Shown here piece after piece: positions 46,749-57,610 of a stretch of 64,000 bases of DNA. Both the position numbers and the translations under genes were made by a program. Position 1 is the first letter of the stretch. Every line of letters starts with the position of its first letter. Source of the stretch: Granulicella sp. dw_53 (GTDB lineage: Bacteria; Acidobacteriota; Terriglobia; Terriglobales; Acidobacteriaceae); NCBI RefSeq assembly GCF_018449545.1, contig NZ_JAAVUR010000003.1:434001-498000 (forward strand), given 5' to 3'. The notes below the pieces were generated by a model, which had not been told where the DNA came from, made no database searches, and saw only the letters and a program-made list of their open reading frames with translations.

Positions 46749-46991
46749 ATGACAGATGCAATCAAGTACGAAAAATTTCCCCTTGCGGATCTATCCGGCC
46801 TCCGCGAAGAACTCATGCAATCGGGCTTAGATTCTTGGCAGGCTGCTGACCTCATCAGCGTCTTTCTGTCCGGCCGCGGCTATGGCGTCTCCAATCAGGA
46901 CGCGCGCGGCGCCGCTTCGCGCATCGAGTCGGTTGGCTGTTCCATCAAATGCATGCAGGAAGAGTTCGAAAAGCTTGCCCTGGTGATGTAG
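46749..46991 (+). CDS. Small hypothetical protein
   Basis: An 80-residue acidic helical protein with no domain I recognise. It contains two Cys (GCSIKCMQEE) and a DLISVFLSGRGYGVSNQDA segment. Codon use is normal for the region and GCGGGGAATGTGCC precedes the ATG, with no strong Shine-Dalgarno. Flanked by 220 bp of plain intergenic sequence and the patatin gene. Confidence 0.55.
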   Translation: MTDAIKYEKFPLADLSGLREELMQSGLDSWQAADLISVFLSGRGYGVSNQDARGAASRIESVGCSIKCMQEEFEKLALVM

Positions 46992-47082
46992 TCGGCGGCT
47001 GTTGAGTAGGGTTCCTCAGATGCAACACCTTATCAATGGATGCAACTGGCACAAAGTCAGCTCTCTGGGTACCCTTGTTTGT

Positions 47083-49578
47083 ATGCACATCTTTCTGGGC
47101 AAGCGACTCCGCGACGCCTCGGTTTTCTTGTTTTTCCTTGCCTCATCCCTCTTCTTCTCCGCTTCCGCTCAACAGCCGCCCGCTACCTCCGATAGCGCGG
47201 CACAATCGGCTGCGCAGGCTGCGGCTCAGGCTACACAGACCGGTAAAGGGTCCAAAGACTCCAACAAGAACAGTTCCAAAGCTGGACCAGACTCACAGAA
47301 GGCGGCAGGTTCTTCTGTCAACTCTGATTCACAGGCAGACAACACCACCGCCAGCGGGACTCCACTTGACATTCCCTCCACCGCGCCGGCACCGCCTCCA
47401 CCTGGACCAACGGACCGCCCCCGCATCGGCCTCGCCCTGGGAGGAGGAGGCGCTCTGGCTCTTAGCGAGATCGGAGCACTTCAGTGGTTCGAGGAGCACC
47501 ACATTCCTGTAGACGTGATCGCTGGTACCAGCATGGGGTGCATGGTGAGCGCGCTTTACTCTACGGGGAAGACCGTGGACCAACTCAAGATTGTTATGAA
47601 TGACTCGGTCTTCAACCAGGTCTTCAGCTTCAACTCCTCTTACGTCAGCCGGAGCTTTCGCCGCCGTGAAGATAGTCGAGCCTTACCCAATGGATTCACC
47701 ATTGGGCTCAAACATGGCGTGTCTTTCCGTAACTCCGTTCTCACCGACCAAGGATTGAACTCCTTCCTTGACCGCCAGTTTTTGCGATATGACGATCGCA
47801 CTGAATTTAATGACCTTCCCATTCCGCTGCGTTGTCTCTCCACGGATCTCAACGCTGCCCAAACCGTCACTTTCACACGCGGCTCCATTCCTAATGCGGT
47901 CCGGGCGTCTGTCTCCATCCCGGGGGCTTATCGTCCCTTTGAACTCAACGGACATCAGTTCGTCGACGGAGCTGTTCTCGCGAACCTCCCTACGAAGACG
48001 GTTCGTGACATGAAGGCCGATGTAGTCCTGGCGTTCAGCCTTCCAATCGCACCGGTTGGCAAGGGCGACCTCAACTCCCTCCTCGGAGTTCTGCAACGCA
48101 GCTTCGGTGTCGCAATCGAGGGCAATGAGCGCCTCTCACGGCAGCTTGCGGATGTTGTCATGATCCCCGATCTGGATGGCTTTACCCAGACCGACTACCT
48201 CAAGGGACCTGATCTGGCTAAAAGAGGCTACGACGTAGCCGAAAGACATAAGGAAGAGTTGCTGAAGTACGCTATCTCCGATAGTCAGTGGCAGACTTAC
48301 CTCGCCCAGCGCGCCTCTCGCCGCCGCGGCCCTGCAGGGAACCTCCTTCGTGTCCGTATCAAGGCTCCAAACGACAGCATCACCCGGGCCGTTCAACGTA
48401 AGTTTGCAGATTTCGTCGACAAGCCCGTCAATACCGGAGCCATTGAATCTGTCCTGGGGGAGATTCGCAGTGACGGCCGTTACGACGCCGACTACACCGT
48501 CGGCTACGACGACCCAACCACCGGTGGCGATACCAGCAGCAGTGCTACACCCAACCCTGACACAGACCGGCCCACCATTCTTGTCACCGTCTCGGACAAG
48601 AGTACGGGTCCGCCCTTCCTTCTCGTCGGCGCGAACGTCGAGGCCCAGACCGCCGGGGTAACGCGCGCTACGCTTGAATCTATCTTTCTCTGGCAAGACT
48701 TCGGGGGTTATGGCTCTGAGATCCGCGGCAACATCAAGATCGGCTTTCTGACCCAACTCGACGCCGAGTATTACCGACGCCTTTACTCCACTGGCAAACA
48801 CGGCGGCTTCTTCGTAGCTCCGCATGGCGGCCTGCTTCGCAATCCGTTCTATATCTATGAAGATCAGAGGCGTATCTCCGAGCGCCTGTTGCAGCGCTCC
48901 GGTGGCGGCGCCGACATCGGCTGGTCCGATTCCCGCACCCAGGAGCTTCGTGTCGGCTGGGAGGCAAACGCCATCCGCTGGCAGACTCAGGTCGGCTCCG
49001 ATACCACCGCGCAGGAAGACCTCAGTGGCTCCATGCAGCGGGCCCGCATCCGCTATGTTTACGACACCCAGGACCGCGCCCTCATCTCTCAATACGGGCT
49101 CCGGGCCACAACGGAGTTCTCTTACCTCTACAACGCTGTCTCGAGTCCTAACGCACCCCAATTCACCAGTCAGATCACCTACGCCCATCAGATCAGTAAA
49201 AATCTCTTCATCTTCGCCACGGAAGGCGGCACTACGTTCAACCGCAACGTAGCACAGCCTTTTCGCTTCACCTTGGGCGGTCCTCTGCGGCTTACCGCCA
49301 GCTCGATTGATGAATTCCGCGGCACAGACTACTTCCTGGTCGAACCTGCCTTCCTTCGCCGCATCGCCAAGCTTCCCAATCCACTCGGTCAAAGCATCTA
49401 TATTGGAGCGGCCTACGAGGCTGGCCAGATGCGCGCGCCCGATGCACGCACCATCACTCGCCAGGACGTCTACTTCGGCATCGTTGCTGAGACTCCCCTC
49501 GGTGTCATTACCTTAGCCCCCGCCATCGGTGATGATGGACATCGCAAGTTCGTCTTCACTCTCGGCAAACTTTTCTGA
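47083..49578 (+). CDS. Patatin-like phospholipase with outer-membrane barrel (PlpD-type)
   Basis: About 831 residues. Signal peptide 1-30 ([20 protein letters not shown]). A low-complexity Ala/Gln/Ser/Lys linker covers about 31-105. The patatin domain (about 108-320) has the oxyanion loop [15 protein letters not shown], nucleophile Ser in [10 protein letters not shown] and the catalytic Asp in [17 protein letters not shown]-like region (about 430-530) and a C-terminal BamA/Omp85-like 16-strand barrel ending GKLF follow. Homologues place a lipase at the surface through a barrel (type V-D secretion). Start uncertain: ATG 47083 is chosen because the signal peptide begins there. Confidence 0.88.
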   Translation: MHIFLGKRLRDASVFLFFLASSLFFSASAQQPPATSDSAAQSAAQAAAQATQTGKGSKDSNKNSSKAGPDSQKAAGSSVNSDSQADNTTASGTPLDIPSTAPAPPPPGPTDRPRIGLALGGGGALALSEIGALQWFEEHHIPVDVIAGTSMGCMVSALYSTGKTVDQLKIVMNDSVFNQVFSFNSSYVSRSFRRREDSRALPNGFTIGLKHGVSFRNSVLTDQGLNSFLDRQFLRYDDRTEFNDLPIPLRCLSTDLNAAQTVTFTRGSIPNAVRASVSIPGAYRPFELNGHQFVDGAVLANLPTKTVRDMKADVVLAFSLPIAPVGKGDLNSLLGVLQRSFGVAIEGNERLSRQLADVVMIPDLDGFTQTDYLKGPDLAKRGYDVAERHKEELLKYAISDSQWQTYLAQRASRRRGPAGNLLRVRIKAPNDSITRAVQRKFADFVDKPVNTGAIESVLGEIRSDGRYDADYTVGYDDPTTGGDTSSSATPNPDTDRPTILVTVSDKSTGPPFLLVGANVEAQTAGVTRATLESIFLWQDFGGYGSEIRGNIKIGFLTQLDAEYYRRLYSTGKHGGFFVAPHGGLLRNPFYIYEDQRRISERLLQRSGGGADIGWSDSRTQELRVGWEANAIRWQTQVGSDTTAQEDLSGSMQRARIRYVYDTQDRALISQYGLRATTEFSYLYNAVSSPNAPQFTSQITYAHQISKNLFIFATEGGTTFNRNVAQPFRFTLGGPLRLTASSIDEFRGTDYFLVEPAFLRRIAKLPNPLGQSIYIGAAYEAGQMRAPDARTITRQDVYFGIVAETPLGVITLAPAIGDDGHRKFVFTLGKLF

Positions 49579-49607
49579 TCGTCTATCCTTCTTCCAGGAG
49601 AGAGCAT

Positions 49608-50090
49608 ATGACAGCTACCACCCAAACACCCCAGCCTCTAGTCCCACCCTTCAACCGCGAGACTGCAATTCTCAAGGTACGCGCCGCCGAGGACGGTTGG
49701 AATACACGCGACCCGCAACGCGTCTCGCTCGCCTATACCATCGATAGCAAATGGCGTAACCGCTCCGAGTTCGTTACCGGGCGGGAGAAGATCGTAGAGT
49801 TCCTTACTCGCAAATGGGCACGCGAGCTCGACTATCGCCTCATCAAAGAACTCTGGGCCTTCACAGGCGATCGCATTGCGGTGCGCTTCGCATACGAGTG
49901 CCACGACGCGAACGGACAGTGGTATCGGTCTTACGGCAATGAAAATTGGGAGTTCAATGAGCAGGGAGTGATGAAACACCGCCACGCCAGCATCAACGAT
50001 CTTCCTATCGAAGAGTCCCAGCGCTTATTTCATTGGCCCATCGGCCGACGGCCGGATGAGCATCCAGGCCTCAGTGATTTAGGTCTGTAG
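49608..50090 (+). CDS. DUF1348 / NTF2-like protein
   Basis: A 160-residue protein. [40 protein letters not shown] and [17 protein letters not shown] are the conserved DUF1348 (SnoaL/NTF2 fold) segments. Function of the family is unknown; the fold often houses a small-molecule pocket. AGGAGAG lies 6-12 nt before the ATG. Monocistronic, ended by a very strong hairpin at 50118. Confidence 0.85.
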   Translation: MTATTQTPQPLVPPFNRETAILKVRAAEDGWNTRDPQRVSLAYTIDSKWRNRSEFVTGREKIVEFLTRKWARELDYRLIKELWAFTGDRIAVRFAYECHDANGQWYRSYGNENWEFNEQGVMKHRHASINDLPIEESQRLFHWPIGRRPDEHPGLSDLGL

Positions 50091-50117
50091 TGATCTAGAC
50101 CTATCGCGCAGCAAATT

Positions 50118-50164
50118 CGACGCTGGCAATGGACCAAAGAAATCCCGGTCCATTGCCAGCGTCG
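50118..50164. terminator. Long perfect hairpin between convergent genes (probable bidirectional terminator)
   Basis: CGACGCTGGCAATGGACC (50118-50135) pairs perfectly with its complement at 50147-50164: 18 bp, 11-nt loop, extendable to about 23 bp with one wobble. It lies 28 nt past the DUF1348 stop and before the 3' end of the minus-strand gene at 50286. The poly-T is weak (AGTTTAC). Confidence 0.65.
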
Positions 50165-50285
50165 AGTTTACAAAATATTTATGAGAGTTCGCGGCGAGTA
50201 CGTGTGCCAATATTGCGGAACAATCAGGCTGAGTTGTAGACCAGAGGCAACCGCCCACATCGAAGTGCGAGCGGTCGCGGGCGGG

Positions 50286-50624
50286 CTACTTGATATGTAC
50301 GATCGCGCCACTCAAAACATTTGAAGTTACAACAATCACGTCGCCTACCTGGTGATACTGATTCGCAGTCTTCGAAACGACTGGCGTGCCGATAGGAAGG
50401 CTTACAGGAATCGACTTGCCGGCCTCTAGCTTGATTAGGTCGTCTCCGGAACTAAGTTCCATCGGCATGTCGGAGTCATTTTTAATTGTGAATTTAATAA
50501 GCTTCGTCTTGGCATACATTGCGTTAACAGGAACGTTCACACTCCCGAATACGTGTGGTAGCACAGGCGATGCAAAACTTGAAAGAAGGACAAACGCGGT
50601 GGCGACAATTTTATTCGGTTTCAT
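50286..50624 (-). CDS. Small exported hypothetical protein
   Basis: A 112-residue protein with a signal peptide (about 1-27, KIVATAFVLLSSFASPVLPH). The rest is a short beta-rich domain with KLIKFTIKNDSDMPMELSSG and IVVTSNVLSGAIVHIK, resembling a secreted beta-sandwich. No enzyme motif. ATG 50624 has GGAG about 7 nt upstream. GC content is lower than that of neighbours, as is that of the next gene; perhaps a recent acquisition. Convergent with DUF1348. Confidence 0.6.
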   Translation of the reverse strand: MKPNKIVATAFVLLSSFASPVLPHVFGSVNVPVNAMYAKTKLIKFTIKNDSDMPMELSSGDDLIKLEAGKSIPVSLPIGTPVVSKTANQYHQVGDVIVVTSNVLSGAIVHIK

Positions 50625-50739
50625 GAGATTCTCCATTTAAGCCTGAGGCGAGATCGCAGAGATTCATTGAAGAAAACCTCTAGATTCGATCCGAACTCCC
50701 CTTAGGACTTCGACAGTAAGAAACACGCTTACTGGAGAT

Positions 50740-51015
50740 TCATTCCCGAATGCGCCTGGTAGCGGCTAAAGAAGAGATATTAATCTTCGCCATCGAATCG
50801 AGAGCGAGAATAAACGGCTCAGTGTGCGCACCATTCGCCTTATTTAGCTGCATGTTAGGAGATTCTTTAAAAGGTGAGCCTGTTACTTGAAAAAATGTGT
50901 ATTTGAAATAACAGTTCCTACTTAACTGGAGTGGAATATCTAGCGTCATTTTGTGTAGTGCGTCGTCAAATATTAGCTGCAAATTATTGCTACTTTGATC
51001 GACCTCTATCGACAC
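50740..51015 (-). CDS. Small hypothetical protein, low GC
   Basis: A 91-residue frame starting with GTG after AAGGAG (spacing 3). No domain recognised. The sequence is neither membranous nor clearly structured (QSSNNLQLIFDDALHKMTLD). GC is low against its surroundings. It may be a remnant or a fast-evolving gene and may be co-transcribed with the exported protein downstream (about 115 bp gap). Confidence 0.4.
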   Translation of the reverse strand: MSIEVDQSSNNLQLIFDDALHKMTLDIPLQLSRNCYFKYTFFQVTGSPFKESPNMQLNKANGAHTEPFILALDSMAKINISSLAATRRIRE

Positions 51016-51299
51016 AATCTCCTTGCTACCGCCTCTTCAAGCGTCCTTCACTAACGTAACCCTCCGAACATTTCGGACAGGCATAGATGAAGATCGAAAG
51101 TTAGTGAACCGAGTTACGATCCTTCGTTTGGGATTTTCCATGGCTTGCCTTTCACGACTCCATCCGGCGCTCATAGCGCCACGCTGCTGATTCCAATTCC
51201 GCCTCTCAAAGGAAGACAAGAACGCAACCTTCTCGCCCCGGCAACGACGAAGGCCATCCGCTCAAGCAGCCATTCCCCATCACAAGGCATAATCTATCT

Positions 51300-54182
51300 A
51301 TGCCTTCCCTTTGGTCTCCCACCAATTGGTCCGATCGTCTCGCTGAGCTCCAGGCGAGCACCCCAGACCTCAAAGAAGCACCTCTCCGCCGCGACGTCCG
51401 CTCTCTTGGCATCCTGCTGGGCAACGTTCTGCGCGAGCAGGCTGGCGAACCCCTATTCGAGGCGGTTGAGGCGCTTCGCCGCACCGCCATTGCGCGCCGC
51501 GAGGCCGATGGCAGCACCTCCGCGCCAGATGCCGCCCACCTGCAGCAAGCTATCGCCCGCGTGACCGCCTTCGACTTAACGACCGCATACCGACTGGCGC
51601 GCGCCTTTGGCTTCTACTTCGAGCTCATCAATCTCGCCGAGACGAACCACCGCAAACGACGCCGCCTCTCCACGGCTCTCGATACGCCTGCCGTCCCAAA
51701 CCAGACGGCTCCGGACAAGATCCAACGCGGTAGCCTTCGAGGGACGCTGCGCCGTCTCCGTGAAGCCGGCGTCACCGCCCCCCAGGCGCAGGCGCTACTC
51801 CGTGAGGTCTGCATTACCCCTGTCTTTACTGCGCATCCTACCGAGGTCGCACGGCGCAGCGTCATGTTCAAACGCCGCCGCATCTCCGATCTTCTCGAGC
51901 AACTCGACCGTATCCCTGTCCCCAATCCTGAGCTCGATACCCTGGAACGCGACCTCACGGGGGAGATCACCGCGCTGTGGCAGACCGACGACACACGCAC
52001 CGCCCGCCCCACCGTCCGCGATGAGATCCGCATGGCGCTCGACTACTACGAATCAAGCCTCTTCGACACCCTCCCTGTTCTCTACGCAGAAGTCGCCAGC
52101 GCGCTCGCAGCCGAATTTCCTGCTGCCTCTCCCGGCTGTCTTGCCGACCTTCCGCAGTTGATCAGCTTTGGTTCCTGGATCGGCGGGGATCGCGACGGCA
52201 ACCCCTTTGTCACCCCTGACGCCACCCGCGAAGCCCTTTCCATGGCGCACTCCCTCCTGTTGATTCATTACCGCCGCCGTCTACAGAACATCTTCGACCA
52301 ACTGGGGAGCTCCACCCAGCAGGTGCCCGTCTCAAAAGAGGTCGCCGAGCTCATCGAGCAGTACACGGCGAAGCTCCGCTCCGCTGGCCAAAATGCACTC
52401 GCCGAACGCTTCCCCCAGGAGAGCGTCCGCCTTCTGATCGCCTGCGTCATGATGCGGCTCGGGGCCACCCCGCAATCCTCCGTCCCACTGCCATCCCGTC
52501 CCGCACTTGCGCCGTATACCCGTGCCGCCGATCTCCTCTCCGACCTGACCACCCTGCGTGACTCCCTCGTTCAGAACCAGGGCCACCGCTTGTCGCAGAT
52601 GCTGATCGACCCGCTCCTGCTGGAGGTCCGCACCTACGGTCTTCATCTTCAAACCCTCGACATCCGCCAGCATGCCAAGGTACACGCTGCCGCCATCGCT
52701 GAGCTTTCGGCTGCGACGGAACCTGGCTCTCTCCACTTCCCCCCTGCCTTGACACCACAGACCGCCGAGGTCCTCGACACCTTCCGTACCATCGCTGAAC
52801 TCAAACAGACGTACGCCCCCGAAGCGATCCGTCAATACGTCATCAGCGGAGCCACTTCGGCTGAGGACATCCTCCATGTACTCCGTCTTGCCCGCCTGGG
52901 AGGAGTCAAAGTCGAGGCATCGGACGATCCCAATAACTCCGACCCCGGCCTGCAGCCCGTCCCTCTCTTCGAGAGCATCGAAGACCTCCAGAATGCACCG
53001 GCTATCATGAGCGAGCTTTGGACCAGCGAAGCCTACCAGCCGCTGCTCCAGTCGTGGAAGCACCGTCAGGAGGTCATGCTCGGCTACTCCGACTCCAACA
53101 AAGATGGCGGCATGATCACCAGCACATGGGAGATCTACAAGGCCCACCGCGCCCTGCACCAGGTCGCCCGAGACTGCGGCGTCAACCTCCGCCTCTTCCA
53201 CGGCCGTGGAGGCACTGTAGGGCGCGGCGGCGGCCCCACCCACCGCGCTATCTTCGCGCAACCAGAGAACTCGTTCACCGGCGAGCTACGTCTGACCGAG
53301 CAGGGCGAGGTGCTCAACTGGAAGTACTCTGACGTCATCCTCGCCGAGCGCAATCTCGAACTGATGATCGCCGCCTCGCTCGACGCCCTCGCCCGCCCCG
53401 ACGCTATTCTGCAGGCAGGAGCCACCGTACCTCACCTTACCGGAGAGATCCTTCCCGCCTGGGAGGCCGCTCTCGATCAGCTCTCGACTCTCTCCTTCGC
53501 TTTCTATAAGAAGCACATCGTCGACAATCCCGACACCTTCACCTACTTCGAACAGGCCACCCCGGTGGCCGAACTCGAGCATGCTCGCCTCGGATCCCGT
53601 CCTGCCAAACGTTCCGGCAAGAAGTCCATGGCCGATCTGCGCGCCATTCCCTGGGTCTTTGGCTGGATGCAGTCTCGCCAACTGGTGCCCGCCTTCTTTG
53701 GAGTCGGCCATGCTCTTCACCAGTTCATCGAGACCCACCCCAACGGAGCCTCCGCGGGGCTTGCCCAGCTGCAGACCATGGTTCGGGACTTCCCACTCTT
53801 CCTCGATATCATCCGCAACGTCGAAATGGCTCTCGCCAAAGCCGACTTTGGCATCGCTCGGCTCTACGCCTCGCTTGTAGAAGATGAGGCCCTCCGTACT
53901 CGCGTCTTCACCACTCTCGAGGTCGAGTTCAATCTCACCCGCGAGATGGTGCTCGCCATTACGCAGCAGAGTGCGCTCCTTGAGACCAATCCCGTCCTCG
54001 AGCGCTCCATCCGCCTCCGCAATCCATATGTCGACCCTATGAGCCTCATCCAGGTGGAACTTATTCGCCGCAAACGCGCCCTGCCTGCCGAGGCGCAGGA
54101 CTCTGCCGAGGCCGCCGAACTCAACCGCGCCATCTCCGCGACCATCAATGGAATCAGCGCCGGGCTCCGCAATACCGGCTGA
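51300..54182 (+). CDS. ppc: Phosphoenolpyruvate carboxylase
   Basis: A 960-residue enzyme that fixes bicarbonate onto PEP to give oxaloacetate (anaplerotic). Active-site segments: [15 protein letters not shown] (catalytic His), [20 protein letters not shown], and [18 protein letters not shown]. The C-terminal signature [13 protein letters not shown] is present and the protein ends LRNTG, close to the normal QNTG. Length is typical. TAAT-like -10 (CATAAT) ends 7 nt before the ATG and no Shine-Dalgarno is seen, so the transcript may be leaderless. A carbonic anhydrase and SulP pair follows at 55 kb. Confidence 0.95.
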   Translation: MPSLWSPTNWSDRLAELQASTPDLKEAPLRRDVRSLGILLGNVLREQAGEPLFEAVEALRRTAIARREADGSTSAPDAAHLQQAIARVTAFDLTTAYRLARAFGFYFELINLAETNHRKRRRLSTALDTPAVPNQTAPDKIQRGSLRGTLRRLREAGVTAPQAQALLREVCITPVFTAHPTEVARRSVMFKRRRISDLLEQLDRIPVPNPELDTLERDLTGEITALWQTDDTRTARPTVRDEIRMALDYYESSLFDTLPVLYAEVASALAAEFPAASPGCLADLPQLISFGSWIGGDRDGNPFVTPDATREALSMAHSLLLIHYRRRLQNIFDQLGSSTQQVPVSKEVAELIEQYTAKLRSAGQNALAERFPQESVRLLIACVMMRLGATPQSSVPLPSRPALAPYTRAADLLSDLTTLRDSLVQNQGHRLSQMLIDPLLLEVRTYGLHLQTLDIRQHAKVHAAAIAELSAATEPGSLHFPPALTPQTAEVLDTFRTIAELKQTYAPEAIRQYVISGATSAEDILHVLRLARLGGVKVEASDDPNNSDPGLQPVPLFESIEDLQNAPAIMSELWTSEAYQPLLQSWKHRQEVMLGYSDSNKDGGMITSTWEIYKAHRALHQVARDCGVNLRLFHGRGGTVGRGGGPTHRAIFAQPENSFTGELRLTEQGEVLNWKYSDVILAERNLELMIAASLDALARPDAILQAGATVPHLTGEILPAWEAALDQLSTLSFAFYKKHIVDNPDTFTYFEQATPVAELEHARLGSRPAKRSGKKSMADLRAIPWVFGWMQSRQLVPAFFGVGHALHQFIETHPNGASAGLAQLQTMVRDFPLFLDIIRNVEMALAKADFGIARLYASLVEDEALRTRVFTTLEVEFNLTREMVLAITQQSALLETNPVLERSIRLRNPYVDPMSLIQVELIRRKRALPAEAQDSAEAAELNRAISATINGISAGLRNTG

Positions 54183-54266
54183 TCTTGCCTGTCGTATTTC
54201 TGTAACACTCGTCGGATCCTTGGCCTTCTTGCCAACTCGTTCCGGAAATGATGTATCGTATATCTC

Positions 54267-54722
54267 ATGGACAGGCATCATCATCCAGTAGCGAAGCACC
54301 GTCTCCAAGTGAGCACGATACTTCTGTTTCTATTGGGTCTCTGCTCCATCGCGTCTCCGCACGATCTCAAAAAGGCGACGGTCCATCATCGAGCGCCGGT
54401 GCATTCTTCACGCACTTCGCGCGACCTGAGCCGTTCCCGCACCAGCAGCAGTCGCACCTCGGCTGAAGCTGAGGTCGAGCCCGAGATTCCGTTCGACCGC
54501 CCCACCATTGCACTTAACTCCTCCTACACGTTTGAGTCGGCACCAGTCGACACAGTAGTCAACCATCACACTCTCACGTTGGTGGCGCTGCTCCCACAGC
54601 CGCCTCCTGCACTCGATGCACCCCGGATGGTCTGCATCTCCTGCTCCTCGCAGGACGATCCTTCCATCGTCTCGACCCTGTCCTTCCGTCCGGACCTTGG
54701 CCGCGCTCCTCCGCTGGCCTAA
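54267..54722 (+). CDS. Hypothetical protein with N-terminal hydrophobic segment
   Basis: A 151-residue frame. Residues 14-32 are hydrophobic (LQVSTILLFLLGLCSIASPH), likely a signal or anchor. A His/Arg/Ser-rich stretch (RTSRDLSRSRTSSSRTSAEA) and a Pro-rich end follow, with a CISC pair. No domain recognised. Codon use supports coding; ribosome site unclear. Lies between ppc and the carbonic anhydrase on the same strand. Could be a lineage-specific envelope protein. Confidence 0.45.
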   Translation: MDRHHHPVAKHRLQVSTILLFLLGLCSIASPHDLKKATVHHRAPVHSSRTSRDLSRSRTSSSRTSAEAEVEPEIPFDRPTIALNSSYTFESAPVDTVVNHHTLTLVALLPQPPPALDAPRMVCISCSSQDDPSIVSTLSFRPDLGRAPPLA

Positions 54723-54919
54723 CCCCACCCCAGTACATCCCGGTAAAACTTTGACCTTCCCGAAATTAAGGGGAGAGCACTATACGCATTGAGCTGAGCC
54801 TGTCTCTCGCGGTTTGCCTTGTCTAAACACATGGCCAATCTTGAGGCATATTCCAGCCATATGTTGCCGGGACTGACCAGGAACGCACCACCAGTTACCA
54901 AAGATCCGAGGATCATCCT

Positions 54920-55597
54920 ATGCAACAGCTCCTTGATGGATACCAGCGCTTTCGCGCCGACGTCTTCCCCAAACGCGCCAACCTCTTCGAAAAGCTGGCA
55001 GAGCACCAGAAACCCTCCACTCTTTTCATCACCTGCGCCGACTCTCGCGTCGTGCCAGACATGATCCTCCAGACCAACCCTGGCGATCTGTTTATCTGCC
55101 GCAATGCAGGGAATATCGTCCCTCCCTACGGCGAGACCCATGGCGGCGTCTCGGCAACTATCGAGTACGCCGTAATGGCCGTCAACGTCCAGAACATCAT
55201 CCTCTGCGGGCACTCCGACTGCGGTGCGATGAAGGCTGTCCTGAGCGAGAAGAAGCACGACAGCATGCCCACGGTCGACTCTTGGCTACAACACTCTCAC
55301 TCTGCTTTACAGCTCCTCAAGAGCGAGGCTTCTCAACATCAGAAATGGACCAATAAAGAGATGCTGCGCGCCCTTACCCGCGCCAATGTGGTCAGCCAGA
55401 TCCAAAACCTTCGCACACATCCCTCGGTTGCCGCCGGCCTTACCAAGGGCACGCTCAATATCTATGGCTGGGTCTACGAGATTCATTCGGGCGAGATCCA
55501 GAACTTCAACAGCCAGCAAGGCCGCTTCCTTTCTATCGACGGCAACACCACTCCGGTCCCCGTCGTCCAACCGCGCCTTCAACTGATGGCCTCCTAA
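54920..55597 (+). CDS. Beta-class carbonic anhydrase
   Basis: A 225-residue zinc enzyme converting CO2 to bicarbonate. Zinc ligands: Cys39 in the CADSR motif with Asp41/Arg43 dyad, and HSDC (His and Cys at about 98-101) in LCGHSDCGAM. GDLFICRNAGNIVPPYG is the other conserved segment. GAGG lies about 8 nt before the ATG. Followed after 12 bp by a SulP transporter; the pair likely interconverts and moves CO2/bicarbonate and may feed ppc. Confidence 0.95.
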   Translation: MQQLLDGYQRFRADVFPKRANLFEKLAEHQKPSTLFITCADSRVVPDMILQTNPGDLFICRNAGNIVPPYGETHGGVSATIEYAVMAVNVQNIILCGHSDCGAMKAVLSEKKHDSMPTVDSWLQHSHSALQLLKSEASQHQKWTNKEMLRALTRANVVSQIQNLRTHPSVAAGLTKGTLNIYGWVYEIHSGEIQNFNSQQGRFLSIDGNTTPVPVVQPRLQLMAS

Positions 55598-55609
55598 GGA
55601 ACAGCACCC

Positions 55610-57139
55610 ATGAAGCTCAGCCCTAATTACGTCAAAGACATCTCCGCATCGCTCGTCGTGTTCCTCGTTGCACTTCCGCTGTGCATGGGGATCGCTCTCG
55701 CCTCTGGCGCGTCACCTGCCAAAGGCATTCTTACCGGCATTATTGGTGGAATCGTCGTGGGCTGCTTCTCCGGCTCTCCCCTCCAGGTCAGCGGTCCTGC
55801 CGCTGGCCTGGCGGTCATCGTCTTCGAGATCATCCGAGACCACGGCATCACCGCCCTGGGCCCCATCCTCATACTCGCCGGCATCGTCCAGATCGTCGCT
55901 GGAGTCCTGAAGGCGGGTCGCTGGTTTCGTGCCATCTCCCCTGCCGTCATTCACGGCATGCTCGCTGGGATTGGCCTGCTTATCGTGCTCCAGCAGTTCC
56001 ACGTCATGCTGGATCACAAGCCCAAGGGGACCGGCCTGGCCAATCTCAAGGCCATGGGACCGGCTATCTTCCAGGATCTCTTCCCCATCGACGGCAGCGC
56101 TGAAGAACGCGCCATCCTACTCGCCCTGTTGGTCATCGCTATCATGACGCTGTGGCAGCGCTTTCGCCCGGAGAAGCTCAAACTTATCCCCGGCGCTCTG
56201 CTCGGCATCGTCGCGGCGAGTACCGTCGCTCAGCTCATGCACTTGCAGTTGAACTACGTGCAGGTGCCGGGCAACCTCCTCGACGTCATCTCGCTCCCCA
56301 CTCTGACTAGCCTGACCCACCTTGACCGCGGAATCATCGGCTCAGCGTTGGCCATCGCCTTCATCGCCAGCGCGGAGACCCTCCTCTCCGCTGCTGCCGT
56401 CGATAAGATGCAGGCGAGCTTCGCCTCTCCGATCAAGACCAACTACGATCGTGAGCTCATCGCCCAAGGCATCGGCAACACTCTCTGCGGATTCGTCGGC
56501 TCTATCCCTATGACCGGCGTGATCGTTCGCAGCTCAGCCAATGTTCAGGCAGGAGCGACCAGCCGTCTCTCGGCGATTCTGCATGGCGTCTGGATTCTCG
56601 CCATCGTCGCCCTCTTCCCTGGACTGCTGCGTCTGGTCCCGATCTGCAGTCTCGCCGGGGTGCTCGTCTTCACCGGCTTCAACCTGATCAAGGTGAAAGA
56701 CATTCGTCACCTGGCCCGGTTCGGCAAGATCCCAGTACTTATCTACCTGGCGACGCTCGTCACCATTGTTACAACCGACCTGCTCACTGGAGTCCTTGTC
56801 GGAGTCACCCTCTCCGTGCTGAAGCTCCTCTATAAGGCCACCCACCTCAAGATCTACACCGAGCCTTACGCGGTTGAGGGTCACCTCAACCTGCATCTGC
56901 AGGGTTCGGCCACCTTTGTCCGTATCCCACTCATCACCGCCGTACTCGACAGCATCCCTGCCGGGTCAACCGTCCATCTCCGCACCGAGCAGCTCAACTA
57001 CATCGATCACTCTTGCCTCGATCTTATGCAGGAGTGGATCTCGAACAGCCAGAACCAAAACATGCAGATTGTGATGGAGCAACACGCTCTCGAACATAAG
57101 TACTGGTCTCCAGCTTCTGTACCCAAGCAAGCTGCCTGA
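55610..57139 (+). CDS. SulP/SLC26-family anion transporter
   Basis: A 509-residue protein. Membrane domain about 10-420 with paired 7-helix repeats: VALPLCMGIALASGASPAKG, SGPAAGLAVIVFEI and IGNTLCGFVGSIPMTGVIVR (family signature). A C-terminal STAS-like region (about 430-500) is present, here short. SulP members move sulfate, bicarbonate or other anions; the tight pairing with a carbonic anhydrase argues for bicarbonate. AAGGA lies 10 nt before the ATG. Terminator at 57162. Confidence 0.9.
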   Translation: MKLSPNYVKDISASLVVFLVALPLCMGIALASGASPAKGILTGIIGGIVVGCFSGSPLQVSGPAAGLAVIVFEIIRDHGITALGPILILAGIVQIVAGVLKAGRWFRAISPAVIHGMLAGIGLLIVLQQFHVMLDHKPKGTGLANLKAMGPAIFQDLFPIDGSAEERAILLALLVIAIMTLWQRFRPEKLKLIPGALLGIVAASTVAQLMHLQLNYVQVPGNLLDVISLPTLTSLTHLDRGIIGSALAIAFIASAETLLSAAAVDKMQASFASPIKTNYDRELIAQGIGNTLCGFVGSIPMTGVIVRSSANVQAGATSRLSAILHGVWILAIVALFPGLLRLVPICSLAGVLVFTGFNLIKVKDIRHLARFGKIPVLIYLATLVTIVTTDLLTGVLVGVTLSVLKLLYKATHLKIYTEPYAVEGHLNLHLQGSATFVRIPLITAVLDSIPAGSTVHLRTEQLNYIDHSCLDLMQEWISNSQNQNMQIVMEQHALEHKYWSPASVPKQAA

Positions 57140-57161
57140 TCAGCACTCCCCAGATACGAAG

Positions 57162-57197
57162 GCCCGGAATGGACATCATTTGTCCACTCCGGGCTTT
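57162..57197 (+). terminator. Terminator after SulP gene
   Basis: GCCCGGA-a-TGGACA (57162-57175) pairs with TGTCCA-c-TCCGGGC (57181-57194), then TTT. Confidence 0.75.
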
Positions 57198-57263
57198 CCT
57201 AACTTTCCACCAAAATGTTAACTCTAGCCCCACCATGTTGGCTAAAAAATAGATGGTTGTAGG

Positions 57264-57461
57264 TCAATTGGGCCTTACAGGCTTCAAACTCGCTCTTCGG
57301 GACAAAAGAGAAGATCCGCAGACGTGCTTTTTGTCGGCCTCAGTAAGGTCGGACTCGTGTTTCGCAGTTGCAATCGTCGCGAAACAGGTAAGGCAAACGG
57401 ATTCGAACATCCCATCGGGTTTGCGTCGATGCGGATAAGAGGGTGCAGGTTCGAGAGCCAT
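57264..57461 (-). CDS. Small CxxC...H...C protein
   Basis: A 65-residue protein. The middle reads GMFESVCLTCFATIATAKHE followed by SDLTEADKKHVCGSS: a CxxC, then His and a later H-x-C, which could bind one zinc. The ribosome site AAGGAGG, 8 nt before the ATG, is the strongest in this region and supports a real gene. Similar short acidobacterial proteins exist in my recollection, but no function is known. It is divergent from the Crp/Fnr regulator (57611). Confidence 0.65.
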   Translation of the reverse strand: MALEPAPSYPHRRKPDGMFESVCLTCFATIATAKHESDLTEADKKHVCGSSLLSRRASLKPVRPN

Positions 57462-57610
57462 AGAGAGGACCTCCTTCGACCGTAAACCCTAAAGTTAGAA
57501 GATTCGGGCCATCGGTGTCTGTAGTTTGGCCGACATGAACGCGTCATTCTACGTCGCCTAACGTACACAAAGGGTCAGAACCTGCTACAGTCCTCGCTAA
57601 GGGGGACGAC

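Noticed and set aside
48136-49392. 418-codon frame antisense to the patatin gene
   Set aside because: Shadow of a gene with full catalytic motifs on the other strand.
51037-51219. 60-codon minus-strand frame upstream of ppc
   Set aside because: Arg-rich, no ribosome site, overlaps the probable ppc promoter region.
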